Positions 1 to 8,662 are shown, counted from the stretch's first letter. The stretch: DNA of 64,000 bases from ZC4RG29 sp964521255 (GCA_964521255.1 CAZFRM010000001.1:186001-250000); one strand, 5' to 3'. Notes: a model not told the origin generated them from the letters alone. A program made the numbers and translations.

Positions 1-1825
1 AATTAAAATCCTTCACCACGCCAATTACTTTGCCAACCTTGGGAGTTTCCGTGTACGTATATTCAAAGGGGCTTCCAACAGGATCCTTCAGGTTGAATTC
101 ACGCACAGCCGCTTCGTTAAGAAGAAACGCTCCTGCCGAATCCGCCACGCTATTCGCTTCAAAATTCCGGCCATCCGCGATTGTAAGTCCCAGGCTCTTA
201 ACAAAATCCTCATCCGCTCCTATAACCCGCATTGAACGCGATCCATCTGTTGAACCATCTTCAGCCTCTACTCCGGCCAGCGCGGGTACCCGTACACCAA
301 GGAACATAACCCGCTTCCCTGGCACTACGGATGTTGCGGCACAGGCTTCAACTCCGGGCACGCGACCGATCTCAGTTTTTAAAGCATCCTTTTTTTTCCA
401 CGCATCGCCTGCCAGGGGAAGCACAATCACATTGTTCTTGTTGAACCCGACATTCCAGCTATCAATAAAATTCAATTGCCGTTGAATCGTCAGGGCGCCC
501 ACAATCATAAAGGCGGATATGGTGAATTGTGAGATAATTAATCCTTTTCGAAAGTAGACCGCGAATTTACCCGTAGCCTTACCGCTGGTACCGGACTTAA
601 ACGCCTGCACCGGATCAAATGAAGATAAGATTGTTGCGGGGTACAGGCCGGAAAGAAATCCCAGGACTAACCAGGCCACGAACAGGATAATGATAAAACC
701 GGTGTCAAGAATCAATTTCAATTCGATTTTTTTTCCTGTAAATGAATTGAACTCAGGCAACAAAATTATTACGATAGCAACGGCCAGCACAAATGCCAGC
801 AAGGTGAATGCGTACGACTCGAGGATGAAATTCACAAAGAGCTTTTGTTGAGAAGCGCCGATGGTTTTCCGGATGGCTACTTCTTTTGCTCTTTTGATTG
901 CAATCGCATTGGATAAGTTCACGTAATTGATGGTGGCAAGCACGATCAGAAATATACCAACACCAATAAAAATGTAGACCACCTGCAACTGACCGTTGGG
1001 CTCAAATTCTTTTTCAGCATGACTTTGTAAATGAATATCCTGAATAGGTTTGGCAAGAAGTGTAACGGGAGGTCCGCTTGCCGCCTCTGGCTGACCATCG
1101 TTGTTCACATATCCATAACGGTTATACCAATCCTTCAGGTTCTTCGCCTGGAATTCTGCCGGGGTAGTGGAATCCCTCAGGCGCACATACGAATAGACTG
1201 CAAAAGCACCGCGCGCATCGTCAATCGTTTTCCACCATTGTTTTAAGGGAAATACAGCATTAAAATGAAAATGACTTGACTTCGGAATATCTTCGATCAC
1301 ACCGTTAACGGTCAGGTCACCGAAATCCGCTGTCAGTATTTTACCGACCGGATCGATATCACCAAAAATTTTTTTTGCGACAGACCGGGTGATCACAATT
1401 CCATCAGGTCTGTCCATAGCCGTACGCCGGTCTCCGTAAATAAAATCAAAAGGAAATACCTGGAAGAAAGTTGAGTCGACGGCAAGGAAACCATCCTGGG
1501 CAAATATTTCCGTTTCCGTTTTTAGCGCAATTTCTTCTTCGGTTTTGAGTATTCGTGTGGCCGCTTCAACTTCAGGAAACTGAGAAGCCATCATGGGAAT
1601 CATAAATCCTTCCGTGGTTGCCCATTCTTCTTTGTCACTATCGGTTGTTACCAGGAACTGGATCCTGCAAACCTGTTCGTAGCCCGGAAGGAACTTGTCA
1701 TAATTGAATTCATCACGGACAAAGAGTAGAATGAAAATACATATCGAAAGTCCAAGCGTAAGCCCAAACAAATTGATGAGCATGTACATCTTGTTTTTCA
1801 TCAGGTTCCTCCAGGCAGCTTTCAT
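1..1825 (-). CDS. ABC transporter permease, FtsX/MacB type (3' end outside window)
   Basis: Inner-membrane permease subunit of a MacB-type ABC exporter; the reading frame is open from the ATG at 1825 to the window edge, about 608 codons without the C-terminus. Visible in order: an N-terminal membrane helix (about residues 14-37), a large extracytoplasmic MacB-like core, a helix cluster starting near residue 285, the FtsX-domain signature RAKEVAIRKTIGAS just after it, two more hydrophobic segments, then a second hydrophobic region (GLIISQFTISAFMIVGA) opening the second half. This two-FtsX-domain layout is common in Bacteroidota. The start MKAAWRNLMKNK is the usual beginning of the family. Its ATPase partner is not in the window, so the substrate cannot be named. 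Confidence 0.9.
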   Translation of the reverse strand, partial: MKAAWRNLMKNKMYMLINLFGLTLGLSICIFILLFVRDEFNYDKFLPGYEQVCRIQFLVTTDSDKEEWATTEGFMIPMMASQFPEVEAATRILKTEEEIALKTETEIFAQDGFLAVDSTFFQVFPFDFIYGDRRTAMDRPDGIVITRSVAKKIFGDIDPVGKILTADFGDLTVNGVIEDIPKSSHFHFNAVFPLKQWWKTIDDARGAFAVYSYVRLRDSTTPAEFQAKNLKDWYNRYGYVNNDGQPEAASGPPVTLLAKPIQDIHLQSHAEKEFEPNGQLQVVYIFIGVGIFLIVLATINYVNLSNAIAIKRAKEVAIRKTIGASQQKLFVNFILESYAFTLLAFVLAVAIVIILLPEFNSFTGKKIELKLILDTGFIIILFVAWLVLGFLSGLYPATILSSFDPVQAFKSGTSGKATGKFAVYFRKGLIISQFTISAFMIVGALTIQRQLNFIDSWNVGFNKNNVIVLPLAGDAWKKKDALKTEIGRVPGVEACAATSVVPGKRVMFLGVRVPALAGVEAEDGSTDGSRSMRVIGADEDFVKSLGLTIADGRNFEANSVADSAGAFLLNEAAVREFNLKDPVGSPFEYTYTETPKVGKVIGVVKDFN

Positions 1826-2150
1826 AGCAAGGAAATTATCATCAACTAATGTAAAGAATAAATTTTACTGCGACCATAGTGTATAATAAGAGCTTATTAA
1901 TCGTTTAATGATTTAGTGCTAATTAGTTCATTCAAAAATCTATGATACAAACGAAAAAATGGCAGTAATGGCAATAGGCAATTTTGCCTACTGCGATTGC
2001 CTTTTGCCTACTTTTCAACATTGGTTAATATCTGTTGATAAAATGTTTTGTATTAGTAAATGATGCTCTCATTAATAAAAACAATGAGGCAGGAGAAAGT
2101 TATGTTCTCACGTATGATGGGGTAGCGTATGCACGATGTGGCTCCCATTA
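1826..2150. other. intergenic, no gene seen
   Basis: About 325 bases between two minus-strand genes. It holds an A/T-rich stretch and one repeated phrase (GGCAATAGGCAATTTTGCC and TTGCCTTTTGCC), which could form a weak hairpin. I see no credible coding sequence or RNA gene. Confidence 0.5.
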
Positions 2151-3428
2151 TTAAAACGTTTCTGAAGCAGCCAGGTAAAAGCCGGAAGACTTATCGCCAA
2201 AGCCAAAATCAATGGCGAGATTGGTACGCGATTTCTTATCAATCATAAGACGGAATCCGGCACCGTAACCAGGCTTTATCGATTCAAATAAACCCAGTGC
2301 TTGCAGCGGGTTGCCGGCAGTCGTTGCATTCACAAACAAAACACCTCCCCACAGGCCTCCGCACGAAGAAATTGGAAAGCGATACTCCGCTTCACCATAC
2401 ACCATATTGTTACCACGAAAGCGGCCCTGTGTGTAGCCTCTGGCGCTTCTGCTGCGTTGGTCGTAAGCAGTGGCTGGCAAAATCAGATACGGAAATACAC
2501 CTTCGGGCGAGAAATTTCCCAGTACCCAAAAGGCCATCAGGTGCCTGGGATTTCGCGCAGACAAAGGATGAAAGCTTCTCCATTCAAGGGAAAAAAAATT
2601 AGCATTCTTTTTATTGCCAAGCCATTCCATCGAACCCCTCCAACTGATCATTAAAAAATGTCCTGTGTATGGATTGATCATATTGTCGCGCGTGTCGGAA
2701 ATCAGGTTTACATTCAACGCCGACGAATAATATTTATCGGCATTAAATCCATAATATTCACTGTAGGCATAGTGGCTTGTGATCAGGGAGTCACCTGGTC
2801 CTAGACGAAGTTTTTCATCTTCAATTTTAAAGTAATAATCAAGAAAGTATCCAAAGCCTGCGTAAAGTGTTTTCGATAATCTAAAAGAAGCTGATTGATA
2901 AAAACGCAGGAAGTTAAACTTCAGCGGTTGCGTTAAGGAGTCGGAAGATGTTTCCAATCCCCCCAGGTTATATTGATAGTCTAAGACTCCTCCTTCAGGA
3001 GCATTAGTTCCCAATCCGTAAGTTGATTGTGAAAATATCTGGTAGCGCCAGTCTCCTGTGAAAAAGATATCATTGTTTTTTGTATAAATATTATTCTTCA
3101 ATATATAGAGTTGTTGGTTTTTGGTGGTGAATTGAACACTTCCTGACAACATGGAATAACGTGTGCCGGCTTTACCTAATTTAAAGGCATACTGTCCGCC
3201 AACTCCGAACATAAAACCGGTTGCAGGGTTTGAACCAATAATCGGTACCAGTAGAATGGATCCTGTGTTGCTGGTATCCGATTTCGGAGGTTTGTTCAGC
3301 GCCTGGCGAATGACATCGGGGAGATCTTTTTGAATGCATGTTGTATCGGTAGCGCCTGTAATTGTCTCCTGTGCATGAACAAAGCAAGGAATAAATGCGA
3401 TCAATATGAATAAGTAGACATATCTCAT
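2151..3428 (-). CDS. outer-membrane beta-barrel protein, Omp85/surface-antigen-like
   Basis: 425 aa with a signal peptide ending near residue 19 (FVHAQ). The mature part starts with a short linker and then alternates amphipathic strands typical of a 16-strand barrel; the last residue is Phe (AASETF), as expected for BAM-inserted barrels. Glycine-rich strand phrases (GFMFGVGGQYAF near the start, GYGAGFRLMIDKK near the end) and an RGYTQGRFRG-type segment in the last third resemble the bacterial surface antigen (D15/BamA) barrel. No POTRA domains are present, so this is a stand-alone barrel rather than BamA. Function unknown; possibly a channel or lipid-handling barrel. It stands alone between two intergenic gaps. 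Confidence 0.75.
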   Translation of the reverse strand: MRYVYLFILIAFIPCFVHAQETITGATDTTCIQKDLPDVIRQALNKPPKSDTSNTGSILLVPIIGSNPATGFMFGVGGQYAFKLGKAGTRYSMLSGSVQFTTKNQQLYILKNNIYTKNNDIFFTGDWRYQIFSQSTYGLGTNAPEGGVLDYQYNLGGLETSSDSLTQPLKFNFLRFYQSASFRLSKTLYAGFGYFLDYYFKIEDEKLRLGPGDSLITSHYAYSEYYGFNADKYYSSALNVNLISDTRDNMINPYTGHFLMISWRGSMEWLGNKKNANFFSLEWRSFHPLSARNPRHLMAFWVLGNFSPEGVFPYLILPATAYDQRSRSARGYTQGRFRGNNMVYGEAEYRFPISSCGGLWGGVLFVNATTAGNPLQALGLFESIKPGYGAGFRLMIDKKSRTNLAIDFGFGDKSSGFYLAASETF

Positions 3429-3957
3429 AAAAAATTGCTTTGCATTTGCTTTTGAATTTGTAAGCTAATATCAGTATTTCAATTGGATCCCGTATTTTAA
3501 TGTCTCCTGTTTTCCTTCTGCAAATCTAAAATTTGATAGCGAGGCTCACCCCGGATCGATTGTAAACCATCATTACGAAGGATGCAATTCATGGCAATGC
3601 TTCCTATAACTATGGCGCTACGCATTTTCATCATGGAAAGGCCATTTCACGTATATTTTTTTATTACATAGAGTGTTGGTATTAGTTCAATTATGCAGTT
3701 AATCCCATAAGTATTAAATCCACTACCACATATCACTAAATTTTTAAACGCAGCATTCGGACCTTTTAGCGAAGCCAATGTTTAAAGGGACGGGCGTCGA
3801 TTTGTATGCGACACCGTTGGACAAAGGCATTCCTTAAAGGAGCATTGGAAAAATAGTTATCAATAAGATGTCTCGGTCTGGCTAACAGGCAAAAAAGTTT
3901 CAGGATTAATTGGTTTATATATACTTTATTTATATATATTTAATAAAATTATATATA
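3429..3957. promoter_or_regulatory. intergenic region with the probable padR promoter
   Basis: About 530 bases between divergent genes. No ORF here looks genuine. The last 45 bases before the padR ATG are almost pure A/T (repeated TTTATATATA), consistent with a promoter and an autoregulatory PadR target, but I cannot point to an exact operator. Confidence 0.35.
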
Positions 3958-4311
3958 ATGGAATCGAAAGAATTTATACGTGGAATATTAAAACCTTTGA
4001 TTCTCAGTCTATTGACACGTACGAAAAGAATGTACGGCTACGAGATCACACAGCGGATAGCGGAACTATCCAAAGGTGACATCAAGCTCACCTATGGTGC
4101 CTTATATCCTATACTATATAAGCTTGAAGCAGAAGGATCGTTGGTTACTACCACCGAAATTGTTGATAACCGTGTTCGGAAATATTATTCTTTGACGGCG
4201 GAGGGAAAGAAAGTAGCTAAAACAAAAGTTTCAGAACTGCAACGCTTTACAGACATCCTTAAGGCTATCATTGAAGACAGCTCCAAACCTCAACTGAGCC
4301 TCGAATCATGA
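3958..4311 (+). CDS. PadR family transcriptional regulator
   Basis: 117 aa counted from the ATG at 3958 (MESKEFIRGIL); an in-frame ATG at 3910 would add 16 residues of A/T-rich, hydrophobic peptide and is unlikely. The protein is a single PadR winged-helix domain: the KPLILSLL...MYGYEITQRI helix, the KLTYGALYPILYKLEAEG recognition helix and the VRKYYSLTAEGKK wing are all present, with only a short C-terminal helix, so it is of the small PadR class. Its stop overlaps the next ATG by four bases (ATGA), so the two genes are translationally coupled. PadR proteins usually repress their own operon and respond to a ligand or to membrane stress. Confidence 0.93.
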   Translation: MESKEFIRGILKPLILSLLTRTKRMYGYEITQRIAELSKGDIKLTYGALYPILYKLEAEGSLVTTTEIVDNRVRKYYSLTAEGKKVAKTKVSELQRFTDILKAIIEDSSKPQLSLES

Positions 4312-5495
4312 AAAAACTTACTGCAGAACAACGGTTGCATGTTCGTAATTTCCTGCGCAGCCAGGGTCTTACCTTCAATCCGCTACTGGAAGAAATGCTC
4401 GACCATGTGTCGAGCGATATCGAAGAGCGAATGCGCCAGGGACTTTCTTTTGATGAGGCCTGCCTGCAGATGCAGAATGACATTCCTGAAAATCATCTTC
4501 AAACCATACAAATTGAAACTATGGAAACAATCAACAAAAGGTTTTCTATCTCGCGATCGTTATCGATTTTGGCGCTCGCCCTCATGTTTGCCGGAATCAC
4601 ATTTAAAATCCTCCACTACCCCGGTGCATCTGAACTTCTTCTGTTGTCCTTCGCCGCTATGGCGGGTTCATTTTTATCCGGGACTGTTTCCGGAATCTAT
4701 TTTCATAAAGAAAAAAAAGGGACAGCGCGTGTGCTATCGATCGTGGCGGGCACACTCTTGCTACTAGTAGGCTATACGTTTAGGATTATGCATTGGCCCG
4801 GCGCTGATCAATTGGTCATATTGGGTGTCAGCGTTAGTTTCATTTCTTTCCTTTTTAATACGCTTTATATATTCCGCAGCAGCTCGCCCAATGCTAATCT
4901 GCTTTCATACCTGCATGAAAAGCACACCCCCGGCATTGAACGATTTTTCCTGGTGCTTCTCGTGCCGGTAGCAATCCTGAGAATGATCACCCTCCCGCTT
5001 CCTGCGAACGCATTTTTGGGAGTAGTAATTTTTGTTACTGTCATTTACGGTACAGGTGTTCAATTTTTTGCCCTGACGTGGCGGATACTGGAAAGGGACA
5101 TAGCAAAACGAGATATAAAAACCTTTGCCGCATTGGTTCTTTCCTTCACCAGTTTTATCCTGGTATTTTTAGGTGAGTTGCTCAGCGTTGAGATTCGTAT
5201 TATTCTCATTATGCTTTTTAGCATTGTTACAGCATGGCTCACCTATTCAATTGACCAACCAAAAAATTACTTCCTCACGGGTGTGATAATTCTTGTGCCG
5301 TTGTTGTTCACCGCCAATGCCCTGTTACGGTTGAATTTAGTTCCTGCATTTGGGACAAGTTTCGTTTTTAATATTGTGATCATGCTCATCCTGACCGCCG
5401 GTGTATTCATCAGCACAAAACATGGAGCGACCCGCACTTTCCTGATCTTGTCGCTGGCGTCTTATCTCGTGGAGTATAGTGGAAGACTGATCTGA
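4308..5495 (+). CDS. PadR-coupled integral membrane protein with GldL-like motifs
   Basis: 395 aa. The first 75 residues are soluble and helical, with LLEEMLDHVSSDIEERM and a bundle-like character, as in the cytoplasmic prefix of membrane proteins paired with PadR. The rest has about nine to ten hydrophobic segments. Two consecutive helices end in nearly the same phrase: TFKILHYPGASELL (about residue 97) and TFRIMHWPGADQLV (about residue 155). The FKxxHWPGA phrase is also seen in the gliding/T9SS motor protein GldL and its relatives, so these helices may be related. No catalytic motif is visible. Role unknown; the coupling to PadR suggests a regulated membrane-stress or transport role. Confidence 0.8.
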   Translation: MKKLTAEQRLHVRNFLRSQGLTFNPLLEEMLDHVSSDIEERMRQGLSFDEACLQMQNDIPENHLQTIQIETMETINKRFSISRSLSILALALMFAGITFKILHYPGASELLLLSFAAMAGSFLSGTVSGIYFHKEKKGTARVLSIVAGTLLLLVGYTFRIMHWPGADQLVILGVSVSFISFLFNTLYIFRSSSPNANLLSYLHEKHTPGIERFFLVLLVPVAILRMITLPLPANAFLGVVIFVTVIYGTGVQFFALTWRILERDIAKRDIKTFAALVLSFTSFILVFLGELLSVEIRIILIMLFSIVTAWLTYSIDQPKNYFLTGVIILVPLLFTANALLRLNLVPAFGTSFVFNIVIMLILTAGVFISTKHGATRTFLILSLASYLVEYSGRLI

Positions 5496-5532
5496 TAGCA
5501 GATTTTGATGTCACCCTATTCCGTACGTGCTG

Positions 5533-6291
5533 TTATTTGACTTCTTTCTTCGCTGCCGCCAAATCACTTTGGAAAGTTGGATTGGCATGCAACCTTGCCA
5601 CTGCTGCTGCACCCATTACTCTTCCCATCTCCACGTCACTATGCCAGTGAACATTACAGATCACACGGCTTTCGCCAAATGCATAGCCTCTTTGTAAAAT
5701 GGCATCGGTTTTTTCAGGAAAAATTTCACTAAATACCAATGCCCATGCCCATCCAATAGCGGTATGCCCGGAAGGATAAGAACCATCCCTGCGAAGCAAT
5801 GCTTCATTATCTGGCGTGCAGATAGGGGTATTGTTAACCATGAAGGGGCGTTTACGCTTATAATTATTTTTAGCCGTATGAGTAGAGAGCGCCGCATCGG
5901 TCAACACCCTTCTCATTAACACATACAGGTTTGGCGTTTTTGTTTCGCTGATCTCAATTCCCAGTGTGGATTCAAAAGACTTTACCGCTTCCGGGAAATA
6001 GAGTATCGCATCGTTAGTAGCCTGGGCAAAGCGCACAGTATCTTTCGATTCGACGGCTTTTTTAGCATACTCCTGGTCAAGCGCAAAAGCAATGGATCCC
6101 TCTTCCGGTGGCGGTGGTATCAACAATAAACTGTTCGGCATTTCTTCTTTCGACAAATAGCCCTGTAGCAGACCGGGTGCAATTTCCTTGACCTGTTCAT
6201 CCAGGGATGTCTTACTTGTTTTGCAGTCATGGAAAAGGAAGGATACAGCAAACAACGAGACGATAGAAACGATTTTTAATGGCGCGCGCAT
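5533..6291 (-). CDS. class A acid phosphatase (PAP2 superfamily, PhoN-like)
   Basis: 252 aa, exported. The three PAP2 motifs are complete: KRKRPF (about residue 145), PSGHT (about 174) and SRVICNVHWHSD (about 210-221). The last matches the class A bacterial acid phosphatase signature, with the nucleophile and general-acid histidines in place. These periplasmic enzymes hydrolyse a broad range of phosphomonoesters. The N-terminus is a signal peptide with Cys at residue 23 (FLFHDC), but the -1 Asp makes a poor lipobox, so lipidation is uncertain. The gene is convergent with the preceding membrane protein gene and stands alone. Confidence 0.92.
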   Translation of the reverse strand: MRAPLKIVSIVSLFAVSFLFHDCKTSKTSLDEQVKEIAPGLLQGYLSKEEMPNSLLLIPPPPEEGSIAFALDQEYAKKAVESKDTVRFAQATNDAILYFPEAVKSFESTLGIEISETKTPNLYVLMRRVLTDAALSTHTAKNNYKRKRPFMVNNTPICTPDNEALLRRDGSYPSGHTAIGWAWALVFSEIFPEKTDAILQRGYAFGESRVICNVHWHSDVEMGRVMGAAAVARLHANPTFQSDLAAAKKEVK

Positions 6292-6380
6292 GATTTTGAG
6301 TTTTAATTTTTACACTTTTTTACTCGGGCAAAAGTTACCCAATCAGAATGAAACTAACCACTCAAAAAAAGACAGTAACT

Positions 6381-6539
6381 TTATTTAAGTGGACTTACGC
6401 ACCCTAACGAATCATTTGAATTTCTTTCGTGACAATTTTGTGCTTTTGAGGTTTTGTGGCTGAATTTTCGATACTTCCGTATGCCACGAAATCTCAAAAA
6501 CACAAAAATTCACAAAGGTGCGTAAGTCCAGTTATTTAA
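6381..6539. mobile_element. MITE-like element with 8-bp target duplication
   Basis: Terminal inverted repeats GGACTTACGCACC (6391-6403) and GGTGCGTAAGTCC (6517-6529) enclose about 140 bases; inner sequence continues the inverted repeat imperfectly (GTGCTTTTGAGGTTTTGTGG against CCACGAAATCTCAAAAACAC). The 8-bp direct repeat TTATTTAA sits immediately outside both ends (6381-6388 and 6532-6539). The element is too short to encode a transposase, so it would need one in trans. The whole could also fold as one long hairpin in RNA. Confidence 0.8.
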
Positions 6540-6655
6540 TTTAACTGTGTAACCTTTTCCAGGAAAGCGGGTAAAGCTTTCTTGAAGTTGTGGGCTGTCG
6601 CTTTAAAAAATGTCTGAGAGAATTTATATTTTTATCATCCATTGGAAAACTATTT

Positions 6656-6729
6656 CGGGGCGTAGCGCAGCCCGGTAGCGCGCTTCGTTCGGGACGAAGA
6701 AGTCGCTGGTTCGAATCCAGTCGCCCCGA
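6656..6729 (+). tRNA. tRNA-Pro (anticodon CGG)
   Basis: A complete cloverleaf: acceptor halves CGGGGCG (6656-6662) and CGCCCCG (6722-6728), discriminator A, D arm with AGCGCAGCCCGGTAGCGC, anticodon stem CTTCG/CGAAG around loop TTCGGGA giving anticodon CGG, and T arm CTGGTTCGAATCCAG. The 3' CCA is not encoded. The long antisense frame here (6650-6937) is an artefact of the tRNA. Confidence 0.95.
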
Positions 6730-6730
6730 C

Positions 6731-6833
6731 TACGCCCGCCGAAGCTCCGATAGGAGCGTAGGCGGGCTTCGCCATTGACGACTCGTTTTCAGAACCAAGA
6801 TTCTGGAAGCGGGCTTCGTCGGGCAAGCCCGAC
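6731..6833. repeat. two palindromic interspersed repeats after tRNA-Pro
   Basis: The first has outer arms GCCCGCC (6734-6740) and GGCGGGC (6761-6767) and an inner stem GCTCC/GGAGC. The second is a perfect 16-mer, GTCGGGCAAGCCCGAC (6818-6833). Both are G/C-rich islands in A/T-rich DNA, like the small palindromes elsewhere in the window. The first may act as transcription terminator or 3' stabiliser of tRNA-Pro. The rest of 6834-7089 shows nothing I recognise. Confidence 0.6.
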
Positions 6834-7089
6834 TCCATGCTTCGATCATTACCTGGTTCAGGTTCGAAAATTGCCCAGCCAGGACGACTTGACAGGACAA
6901 AGCAAAGCGTCATGTTTGTCCTTTTTATTTTCCTCAATTCTTTACTCTCCAGAGAGAGGTACCCGCCTCAACAAAATCAAATCCTTTCTTCAACCAAAAC
7001 AACCGGCAATGGAAGGATTCGTGGCCGGAGAATGTCATTTCTAGGAGTACTCATAAACACGTACATTAATTTTTCACAATAGCTTCTTG

Positions 7090-8106
7090 TCAAATATTTA
7101 CGTCAGCCCATTCCATCCTCAAACGCTTAACCTTATCCTTATATAATTCCTTATAGGAGGCTTTCAAATCTTCCCGTAATGAAGATTTATAAATCAAAGC
7201 AACAATGTCATTCTCGTTTGTCTTGAATTCATTAATGATTTTGACCACCCGGCTATCCTTTATACCAAGTTTTTTTCCCAAGAGCAAAAAATCAAAATGT
7301 GTGTAGAATCCCTGCGCATTGTAAGCATCAGAGAAACCATCTTTGAATATGGTCAATGCCATATCTGCTTCACCAGGTGAATGCAGGCGGGTACATAATA
7401 AATCATAGGCCGGAGTCAACACATAATCCCCGATGTCCGTTTGGATCATGGAGAAATTCTTTACGTGGGCATCACCATTGGAGAAGACGTAGTTGAACAA
7501 GACTAATCGAAAGAATTTCTCTATCTCGACTTTGTGCATGGATATATGCTTTTTAACTAATGCACCGAGTTCTTCATAGGAGAGGTCGTACTTGTAGTTC
7601 TTTCCATGTGTTTCCTCTGTCACCTGTGCTATCTGTGCAAAGTCTTCCTGTTGATATTTAGCGCCATCCGGTTTCACACCTGCCTTGCCGGCAGGCAGGT
7701 CAAACCGCCTTACCAAATAAGCAGGGCTATGATCGCTGAAATAGATAATTGCATTTGGAGGAACCGAGATTTTGAAGAGTTGCCGTGCGATTTGCATAGT
7801 GAGATGCTCGTTGGCAGGTGCCTGATCCAGGTTCTTGAATTGTCCGGAGGGAATAGGTTTGAGGATATATTGTCCACCCTTTTCAGTCAAAACCAGTTTG
7901 CCTTCCTCAAGTCTCATAGAATATTTAACCTGAACGCCTGATATGGACATTTTTTTTGTCAGGTTGGTGTACAGATCAGATTCCTCTTTGTAGGGTGAAT
8001 TAAAAGGCAATACGTGTTCAACCTTTTGGCCATCAAAAAGCTCTTTCAGGCATTTCTTGCAATAACCTTCAATCTCCTGTTCACGAAAACATCCTGCGCA
8101 ATTCAT
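7090..8106 (-). CDS. hipT: HipT-like serine/threonine kinase toxin
   Basis: 338 aa kinase core of the HipA family without the N-terminal subdomain, which is encoded separately upstream. A short N-terminal zinc-ribbon-like piece (CAGC at 3-6, CKKC at 16-19) precedes the kinase. The phosphate-loop segment reads SISGVQ (residues 54-59), the SIS autophosphorylation motif typical of HipT. The catalytic loop is NGDAHVKNF and the metal-binding Asp is in PAYDLLCT, so the enzyme looks intact. HipT of HipBST is a tripartite toxin kinase known to phosphorylate tryptophanyl-tRNA synthetase; the target here is not known. The ATG overlaps the hipS stop (ATGA). A palindromic repeat is inserted in frame near residue 140. 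Confidence 0.88.
   Translation of the reverse strand: MNCAGCFREQEIEGYCKKCLKELFDGQKVEHVLPFNSPYKEESDLYTNLTKKMSISGVQVKYSMRLEEGKLVLTEKGGQYILKPIPSGQFKNLDQAPANEHLTMQIARQLFKISVPPNAIIYFSDHSPAYLVRRFDLPAGKAGVKPDGAKYQQEDFAQIAQVTEETHGKNYKYDLSYEELGALVKKHISMHKVEIEKFFRLVLFNYVFSNGDAHVKNFSMIQTDIGDYVLTPAYDLLCTRLHSPGEADMALTIFKDGFSDAYNAQGFYTHFDFLLLGKKLGIKDSRVVKIINEFKTNENDIVALIYKSSLREDLKASYKELYKDKVKRLRMEWADVNI
7679..7699. repeat. palindromic repeat inserted in frame within hipT
   Basis: CCTGCC, then TTGCCGGCA, then GGCAGG forms a near-perfect palindrome. Read through on the minus strand it adds the peptide LPAGKAG between VRRFD and VKPDGAK in a surface loop of the kinase. The length keeps the frame, which suggests that selection kept only a tolerated insertion. 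Confidence 0.6.
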
Positions 8107-8432
8107 TTTACTACCTCTTTGACAGTTATGGAACCAATCGTGTCGATACCGGCGGTTGCCAGCAGCAAGCTGAAATGATCATTCTCATCAATTCGCAGCA
8201 GCCTGCATTGTGTTTGTTTGTTTGCGCCCTCCGAAAGCAACCCGTAGAAAAAAGGGAACAGTGTTTTAGAATAGTATTCCTGTTGCGTTTTAGGTAAGGA
8301 AAGGCTGATGGCATACCGGCTTGGGTCATTGAAATATTGATCATTGTATCGAAAGACATAGCCTTGATCATTCTTTTCTAATGTTCCTGCCACCAGACCG
8401 TTATTGAATATTTCAGCCATCCTGTTTTGCAT
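8103..8432 (-). CDS. hipS: HipS-like antitoxin (HipA N-terminal subdomain protein)
   Basis: 109 aa from the ATG at 8432. It matches the N-subdomain 1 of HipA (Couple_hipA): AEIFNNGLVAGTL...YVFRYNDQYF, then AISLSLPKTQQEYYSKTLFPFFYGLLSEG. In HipBST operons this small protein, and not HipB, neutralises HipT. Its ATG overlaps the hipB stop (TAATG) and its stop overlaps the hipT ATG, so all three are translationally coupled. A longer frame starting at 8477 runs inside hipB and is not used. Confidence 0.86.
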   Translation of the reverse strand: MQNRMAEIFNNGLVAGTLEKNDQGYVFRYNDQYFNDPSRYAISLSLPKTQQEYYSKTLFPFFYGLLSEGANKQTQCRLLRIDENDHFSLLLATAGIDTIGSITVKEVVK

Positions 8433-8635
8433 TACTTGACGATTTCTACTCTGACCTCCATACCGAGGGCTTGGCACAGTTTCATTAAAGTCTCCAATTC
8501 CGGATTAGCAGTCCCTTTTTCAATATCCCGCAGGGTTCTTGGCGATATTCCAGCAATGTCTGCTAAATCCGCTTGAAGAATCTTCCTTGATTTCCGCCTT
8601 TCCCGTACCGCTTTACCGATAGCTTTAGAGTCCAT
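8432..8635 (-). CDS. hipB: HipB-like DNA-binding protein (HTH_XRE)
   Basis: 67 aa from the ATG at 8635 (MDSKAIGKAVRERRK); a start at 8686 would extend through the operator-like palindrome. The protein is one XRE helix-turn-helix: LQADLADIAGISPRTLRDIEKG followed by the second helix pair ETLMKLCQALGM. In HipBST, HipB binds operator DNA and strengthens inhibition by HipS. It is the first gene of hipB-hipS-hipT, in the canonical HipBST order. Confidence 0.88.
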   Translation of the reverse strand: MDSKAIGKAVRERRKSRKILQADLADIAGISPRTLRDIEKGTANPELETLMKLCQALGMEVRVEIVK

Positions 8636-8648
8636 AACAAGATAAATA

Positions 8649-8662
8649 GGCAATAACTTGCC
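8649..8662. promoter_or_regulatory. candidate HipB operator
   Basis: GGCAATAACTTGCC is a perfect inverted repeat (GGCAA/TTGCC, 4-base spacer) 13 bases before the hipB start. A related phrase, TCGGCAATAAGC, lies about 55 bases further upstream. XRE-type antitoxins usually bind such palindromes near their own promoter. Confidence 0.5.

Noticed and set aside
2297..2654. Plus-strand frames of about 100 codons inside the barrel gene
   Set aside because: Antisense shadows of a well-supported gene.
6590..6937. Open frames on both strands over tRNA-Pro and the palindromes
   Set aside because: They translate the tRNA and G/C-rich repeats; no protein-like composition.
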